From positions 89,552,084 to 89,616,083 of the forward strand of contig CM045770.1 in the NCBI GenBank assembly GCA_025200525.1: 64,000 nucleotides of DNA. The letters run 5' to 3'. The notes below the pieces were generated by a model. It was not told the origin of the DNA and ran no database searches. It saw nothing but the letters and a program-made list of their open reading frames with translations. The stretch's first letter is position 1, and each line of letters starts with the position of its first letter. This document shows, piece after piece, positions 58,863 to 64,000 of this stretch. The position numbers were made by a program, and so were the translations under genes. This DNA comes from Camellia lanceoleosa (Eukaryota > Streptophyta > Magnoliopsida > Ericales > Theaceae).

Positions 58863-59679
58863 TTTTTTTTCCTTCTTTCCTTTGAACTTTTTCTCTTTTT
58901 AGTACTTTTTTCTTTCACTCTTGAACACTTGTAATAGTTTGTTTGTTAGGCCGAAGTGCCATCTCTTATACTTGGACGAGTAGTCTTTTATGCCAAGTCG
59001 ATGTGCCTTTTGTATCTAAATAAGTTTCTTCTTTGAATGCACGCTTCTTTTTCTGTAAGTGTTGAATGCTTCTTTTCATGTATGCGTAAGGTTTTCTTTT
59101 ATGCCTTGCACGTTTCCATACTTAGAATATTTTTGCAATTTTTCAAGTATACCTGAACTGTGTAATCACTTCGGGTTAGAATACATCTGATATGCATCGC
59201 CTTGGATCTACTTTATCTCGAGTGCACCATTAGTTAGTCACCTTGGACCAACTTCCCTCGGAGTTCACCTTTTACTGTGATCTCGGCCAAACAACACTTA
59301 AAAATATTTTATTTAAACATTTTTACAAGTGTTCTTCCTTCACTTGTACTTGCTATCTTTTATCTATACTTTATTCTTTTAACCCTTCCAAGCTTTGACA
59401 AACTGTTTGGTTATCCTAGGTGACAAATATCTCGGGTAACCCTTCAACTATTTAGCTTGGCTGATTCCAACTTGTAAATTCCTTCAAAAAATTTTAACAA
59501 GTGTCAAACCTATTCCTGCTTCCTACCCCCTAATGTGAATTTGAATACCACTTATATTCACATTAAGTAAGCAACTCCAATTCTTGTCGATGTCTGATTC
59601 AAACAAAATTTAGCTGAGTTTTGCGACCTCGATCTCTCTGTTAACCTAACTAGATCAAACTTAGTTCAACTCTACTGTA
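58863..59679 (+). other. 3' flank of the antisense ORF
   Basis: T-rich DNA after the stop (TTTTTTTCCTTCTTTCC), then unannotated spacer between the convergent antisense ORF and pol. No gene or terminator recognised. Confidence 0.4.
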
Positions 59680-60080
59680 GTGGCAAGTCTAAGCTACCCG
59701 TCATATTTCATTCAGAAACATCGCCAACTTAATTCGACTCTATCATACAGCAAGTATAATTCAACTCTACCATTTGATAAGTCTAAGTTACTTGTCATGT
59801 TTCAATTGGAAACATCGCAAATTTAGTTCAACTCTATCATATGATAAGTCTAAGTTATTCATTATGTTTCAATCAAAAACATCGCAAACTTAGTTTAACT
59901 CTATCATATGGCAAGTATAATTCAACTCTACTATATGATAAGTCTAAGTTATTCGTCTTATTTCAATCGGAAACATCACAAACTTAGTTCAACTTTATCA
60001 TATGGCAAGTATAATTCAACTCTACTATATGAAAAGTTTAAGTTATTCGTTATATTTCAATCGGAAACATCGCCATGAGA
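59680..60080 (+). repeat. compound 64/95-bp tandem repeat in the pol-aORF spacer
   Basis: The landmark GAAACATCGC recurs at 59715, 59811, 59875 (degenerate), 59970 and 60064, giving steps of 96, 64, 95 and 94 bp. The longer step contains an extra AAGTATAATTCAACTCTACY word of about 31 bp. Units contain TATCATATGRYAAGTCTAAGTTA. Confidence 0.75.
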
Positions 60081-60214
60081 CTACTTCAGTCTTATCGCAC
60101 AAATATCAACAATAAAAACAAAATCAAGCAAGAATTTTATTAAAACTTTGTCTAATAAAGTCAATACATAAATCTAATAAAAGCAAAAACTAATGATAGA
60201 AAAACTTTGGATTG

Positions 60215-62477
60215 CAAGTGTTCCAAGGTTCTGGCAACTCCTTGACATCACTATCTGCTAGCCAATATGCTCCTTGCTGGAAACTACGAGAACTCTGTGA
60301 GGCCCTTCCTAGTTTGGGCCAAGCTTTCCCTCCCTAGGATCCTTCTTGTTGCCGACAACTTTTCTTAGGACGAGGTCCCCAACCTTGAATTTCATTAGGT
60401 TGACCTTTTTGTTATAAGCCCTAGCTAGCTGTTGTTGTTATGCCCCCAGCCGAATTACTGCTATTTCTCTTTTTTTTTTTCTAAGAGATCTAGATCTCGG
60501 GCTAGGAATACCTCGTTGGTTCCATCTTGTACTCCCCGGGTTCTGATTCCTGGGATGCCAACCTCCAATGGAATGATTACTTCAGTGCCATAAGCCATGG
60601 CAAAAAGAGATTCCCTTGTTGATCTTCTCAGTGTGGTTCGATATGCCCACAGAACATTGGGCAATTCTTGCACCCATTTGCTCTTGGCTGCTTCCAGCCT
60701 CTTCTTGATCCCATCCAAAATGGTCTTGTTGGTTGCTTCTGCATGACCATTACTCTAGAGGAAACTAGGAGTAGAGTAATAGTTTTTGATCTTATATTTT
60801 GCACAGAAGCTCTTAATCAGCTTACTGTCAAGCTGAGTTCCATTTTCTGCTATAATGGCCCTTGGGATCCCGAATCTGGTTATTGTTCTTCTAGATGAAG
60901 TTCTTCACATCGATATCTTGAATCTTAGCAAAAGGTTCAGTCTTTACCCATTTGGTAAAGTAGTCTGTGGCTACCAGCAAAAACTTTCTCTGTCCAGTTG
61001 CCTGGGGCAGTGGTCCTACCAGGTCCATGCGGCCAAGGACTGGATACTGGGTTCAGATCTGCTGCTAGTAAATGTATCAAATATGCAAACCTTTGACACT
61101 TCTTACACTTTCTGTCATAGGCTTCAGCATCCTTCTGTATGTAGGGCCACCAGTACCCTTGAGTTATGGCCCTATGAACAAGTGATCTGCCCCCAGCATG
61201 GCTTCTGTATACACCTTCATATATTTCGTACAGGAAGCCTTCTACTTGGGATGGGTGCACATATCTCAAAAAGGGCCCAGTAAAAGACCTTCTATAGAGA
61301 TGGCCTTCTACTGTCAAGCTAAGCCTGGCCGACTTTAATCTAGTCTTGTGTGCCTCTTTTCGGTCATCTGACAGCTTGCCATCCTGGAGGAACGTTACTA
61401 TTGCATCCATCCAACTTGGACCCATTTCCATACACATCACTTCGTACTCTGTGATAAGGGGCTCCACACTCGGGCCTGACAAATAATCAACCATTATTGT
61501 CCTTGCCTCACCTGATTTCATTGTACTAGCTAGGTTGGCCAAGGCATTGGCATGACTATTGTCATCTCGGTTAACTTGCTATAGCCGGTAATTTTCAAAT
61601 AGTGTTAGTAGCTTGACAACCTCTTTGATATAGGCTATCATTCGTTCATCTCGGGCTACATACTCTCTCGTTGCTTAATTCATAATAAGTTGGGAGTTAC
61701 AAAAGACTACCACATCATCGACTTCCATGGCTGCTACTAGTTTTAGTTCTGCAATCAGCGCCTCATACTCTGCCTCGTTGTTTGAGGCCTTGAACCCCAA
61801 ACGAATAGATTGCTCAATTATTTGCCCATCTGGCGATACCAACATCACTCATGCCCCCCCTCCTTGACGGTTTACACTTTCATTAACAAACAAGCAGAAG
61901 AAATCGTTGATGTAGATGTCGCAGGGTTTTGCTTGCTCTGTTTTCTTCTGTTTTGCCAGTGTGGTGTCCTTTAGCCCTAGTTAAATTTCTTCTGGTTCTC
62001 CTAGACAACTTAAGCCGTAGCTTACCAGAGCCCAACATGGGATGGCACTAGGGGTGAACTCGGCCACAAAGTCGGCTAGAACCTGGCCTTTAGTTGTTGT
62101 TCTAGGCCTGAATTCTAAGTCATACTGACTCAGCACCACTACCCATCTGGCTACTCTACTTGTCAGATCTCCATGTTGCAACAAGGACTTCAAAGGATGC
62201 TCAGTCAGCACCACAATCTTGTGGGCTCGAAAGTAGTGATTCAATTTTTTCGAAACCATCACCAGGGCTAGTGTCAATTTCTCCAAGGGCAAGTACTTGG
62301 TTTCTGTACCTGCTAGGGTTTTACTTACATAGTATATCGCCTTTTGTTATCTCTCCTCATCTCAGATAACTACCGCGCTCACTGCGTGTTCTGAAACTGC
62401 CAAGTATATAAATAATTCTTTTCTAGGTACTGGATTTGACAAAACTGGACCTGTTGTCAGGTACTTTTTCAAGTTGG
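60215..62477 (-). pseudogene. Tat-lineage gypsy pol: RNase H, second RNase H, integrase
   Basis: Minus-strand order: RNase H of the RT type (YYVSKTLAGTETKYLPLEKL to LADFVAEFTP, 62345-62050); archaeal-type RNase H (GFKASNNEAEYEALIAELKL, 61800-61735), whose DSQ Asp is Asn (CNSQLI); integrase zinc finger (HAGGRSLVHRAITQGYWWPY, then CKKCQRF, 61230-61095); integrase core with first Asp in VATDYFTKWVKTEPF, Glu in place of the second Asp in AENGTQ, and Glu in SNGHAEATNKT; then LPNVLWAYRTT and the C-terminal KVGDLVLRKVV (about 60385). Stops and a frame change near 60800 disrupt it. RT proper is cut off at 62478 by another LTR. Confidence 0.9.
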
Positions 62478-63084
62478 TGTAGACACCCCATTTTTCACCA
62501 CCTTTAAGACTTGGGTGCCACTGATCATTTACTTGGTGATGAAAGTTGTGCAGTGTAAAGGTTCGATTTCTTCGGCAATAAGAGAGTCAAATCCCAACCT
62601 TACACCCCATTTTTGGACTAAAACTATTTTGACCAAAAATTTTAGACCGTAAAACCCTCTCTTTCAAAACATTTTTAAAAGAAGTTCCTTCGATGTTCCG
62701 AGGCTCGCATTTCGTTAAATGTTGCATTTTTCAGTAAACCGAGCAAGGATAAAGTGGGAATGAATGGAAGAGAGGTGAAATCTTTGAAAAAATATTCAAA
62801 ACACCTTATTTATGGGTTTGGGGTTGAAGAAAATGGGAGATGAGAGAAGAAAACTAGTTGAGAAGAAGTTTGGCATGAATTCGGGTAGGATCAAAACTGA
62901 ACAGTTTTCACTAAAAGAAGCATAACATTTTTCACACTTGGAATCTTGAAGTGAGGCTAGCACCATTGGAAATAAGACTTCCAAAGCTTCAATTTAGGCT
63001 CAAGAATGACCTCCAAATGAGTCCAGATGAAGGAGTTATGTCCGGTTGAAATCAGGCCCAAAAAGTAGATTTTTCTAGCCAACC

Positions 63085-63235
63085 AGAGGTGGAGGATGCT
63101 GGCCATAAATGGGCTTTTCTGGCCATGTGCCGGCCATGAATGGCCTATGCCGACCCCCTGCCATCCAATGGTGATCCATGCCGGCCAACAATGATGAAGT
63201 GCCAGCCATCAATGATGGCACGCCGGCCATCGATG
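63085..63235 (+). repeat. GCCGGCCAT/ATGAATGGC repeats in the U3 of the LTR
   Basis: Words such as TGCCGGCCATGAATGGC, CATGCCGGCCAACAATGATG and CACGCCGGCCATCGATGA recur five to six times at 20-35-bp spacing about 100 bases upstream of the TATA box. Confidence 0.65.
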
Positions 63236-63313
63236 AAAAAAAACAGTTTTTGGCAGATATTTTTGTTCCAGTTGTCCCTTTTGGGATATTTTCGACCAAG
63301 GCTTGCATTCTTC

Positions 63314-63321
63314 TATATATA
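63314..63321 (+). promoter_or_regulatory. TATA box of the rightmost LTR
   Basis: TATATATA within TTCTATATATAGAGGGCC, followed by a CT-rich leader; the likely start signal for the plus-strand LTR. Confidence 0.55.
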
Positions 63322-64000
63322 GAGGGCCTTCTCTAGTGTTTTAGGGGTTAGAAAGATTTTAGGAGTGAAATATTTTGAGGAGTCTCTCTCTCTACATTTC
63401 TCGCTCTCTACACTTCTCTCTCTCTTGAACCTTAGTGCATACAAGTGTGGATACACTTCTCCTTTGCCTATATATCCTTGATCAAAGTTGTTAATCTTTG
63501 AGCTGAGGTTCTACAAGGTCTTCTTGGAGCTCCTTAAGGTGGTTTTGACTTGGCTTTGTTGCCTAAAGTTGTGTTGTGCTTCAAGAGGTATAACTCTCTC
63601 CCTTTAAGCTTGTTTTGAACACTTGTTTTGCCATCTTTTTCCACCATTTCAAGGCTGGTTTTGGCATGTGAAAAGTTCTATTTTTCAGTCCTAAAAATGG
63701 TGGTTTGAGCCTTTATGAGTTAGGGGGTTGTCCCCCTTTTTGGCTCTTTGGCTTGGGAAGCTTTTTGTGCCATCTTTCATTACCTTTCAAACCAACTCTT
63801 TTAGCCTTTTAACCACTGAAACTCAGAGGTTTTTCAGTGACAAAAACCATGATTTAAGTTCCAAAATAGGAGGGGGTGGCCTCCCCTCCTTGTGTCTTGT
63901 TTGCATTTGTTGATGGCTTAATATATGAGCATGTGTTTCTATCATTTTGTAGCTTAATTCAAGCATGTTTTTGGCTTTTTTTTTAACATGCTTCAACTCT

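Larger units (their letters stand above)
46863..62477 (-). mobile_element. Ty3/gypsy element of the Tat lineage with antisense ORF, nested and truncated
   Basis: Read on the minus strand: end of RT and RNase H, a second (archaeal-type) RNase H, integrase, a tandem-repeat spacer, a gene in the opposite direction, then the 3' LTR. Dual RNase H plus an extra antisense frame between pol and the 3' LTR is known from Tat-lineage elements such as Grande. Gag, protease and most of RT are missing, because another LTR begins at 62478. A 7.8-kb block is inserted at 49798-57568. All frames carry stops. Confidence 0.8.
62478..64000 (+). mobile_element. LTR (5' part, plus strand), continuing beyond the window
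   Basis: It begins TGTAGACACCCCATTTTTCA exactly where the pol sequence breaks off. A TATA box lies at 63314-63321, followed by a CT-rich leader (63384-63425) and a donor-like AAGAGGTATAACTC near 63583, so plus is the likely sense. The left flank is GTTGG (62473-62477); the matching flank would be outside the window. At 63085-63235 GGCCAT/GCCGGCCAT words repeat. No coding sequence is seen. Whether it is a solo LTR or the start of a full element cannot be told. Confidence 0.65.

Noticed and set aside
1..64000. tRNA, rRNA or other structured RNA genes
   Set aside because: No cloverleaf or conserved rRNA segment was seen. Initiator tRNA-like words are retroelement primer-binding sites.

Overview
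The window looks like a repeat-dense intergenic stretch of a eudicot plant nuclear genome, probably with a large, transposon-rich chromosome complement. Evidence for this is the AT-rich sequence, plant LTR retrotransposon lineages (Ty1/copia; Ty3/gypsy of the Tat type), CACTA, hAT, Mutator-type and Helitron elements, and a single intact plant-type protein gene. That gene is an intronless NDR1/HIN1-like (LEA_2) membrane protein on the minus strand at 33970-34761. No species can be named from the sequence alone.

Layout. 1-3414: degraded copia element (minus), with gag, protease and integrase remnants, a tRNA-iMet primer-binding site and a partly duplicated gag. About 3420-6190: 5' LTR of a gypsy-like element (plus) with TATA box, primer-binding site and the start of gag. 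6320-8800: minisatellites and retroelement leader debris. 9851-14179: two Mutator-type MITEs and a 1.6-kb solo LTR. 14180-16581: AT-rich, no gene seen. 16582-18727: solo LTR carrying CGCTCGAGCG repeats. 19550-23875: non-autonomous CACTA element whose interior is a 12.5-copy, strictly 178-bp satellite. 24797-28560: hAT-like element, MITEs and a short Helitron. 28561-33900: lower-repeat DNA with a few splice-like signals but no gene I can define. 33906-34830: the LEA_2 gene with its TATA box and polyadenylation signals.

37938-46706: a nest of DNA transposons. An old Mutator-type element (9-bp target duplication) contains a palindromic Mutator-type element, itself split by a 2.0-kb solo LTR, and a second Mutator-type element that holds a tandem TIR element and a hAT element. 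Every level except the tandem TIR element is closed by a perfect target-site duplication.

46863-62477: a decayed Tat-lineage gypsy element on the minus strand, with two RNase H domains, integrase and a 3' LTR on the left. It carries an antisense (plus-strand) gene encoding a 'putative gypsy type transposon' (Transposase_28-like) protein with introns. A 7.8-kb block interrupts this gene. The block contains a 2.7-kb tandem duplication and two further TIR elements. 62478 to the end is the front of another plus-strand LTR.

Apart from the LEA_2 gene nothing here looks like a working host gene. The elements form a layered record of insertion, tandem duplication and C-to-T decay.
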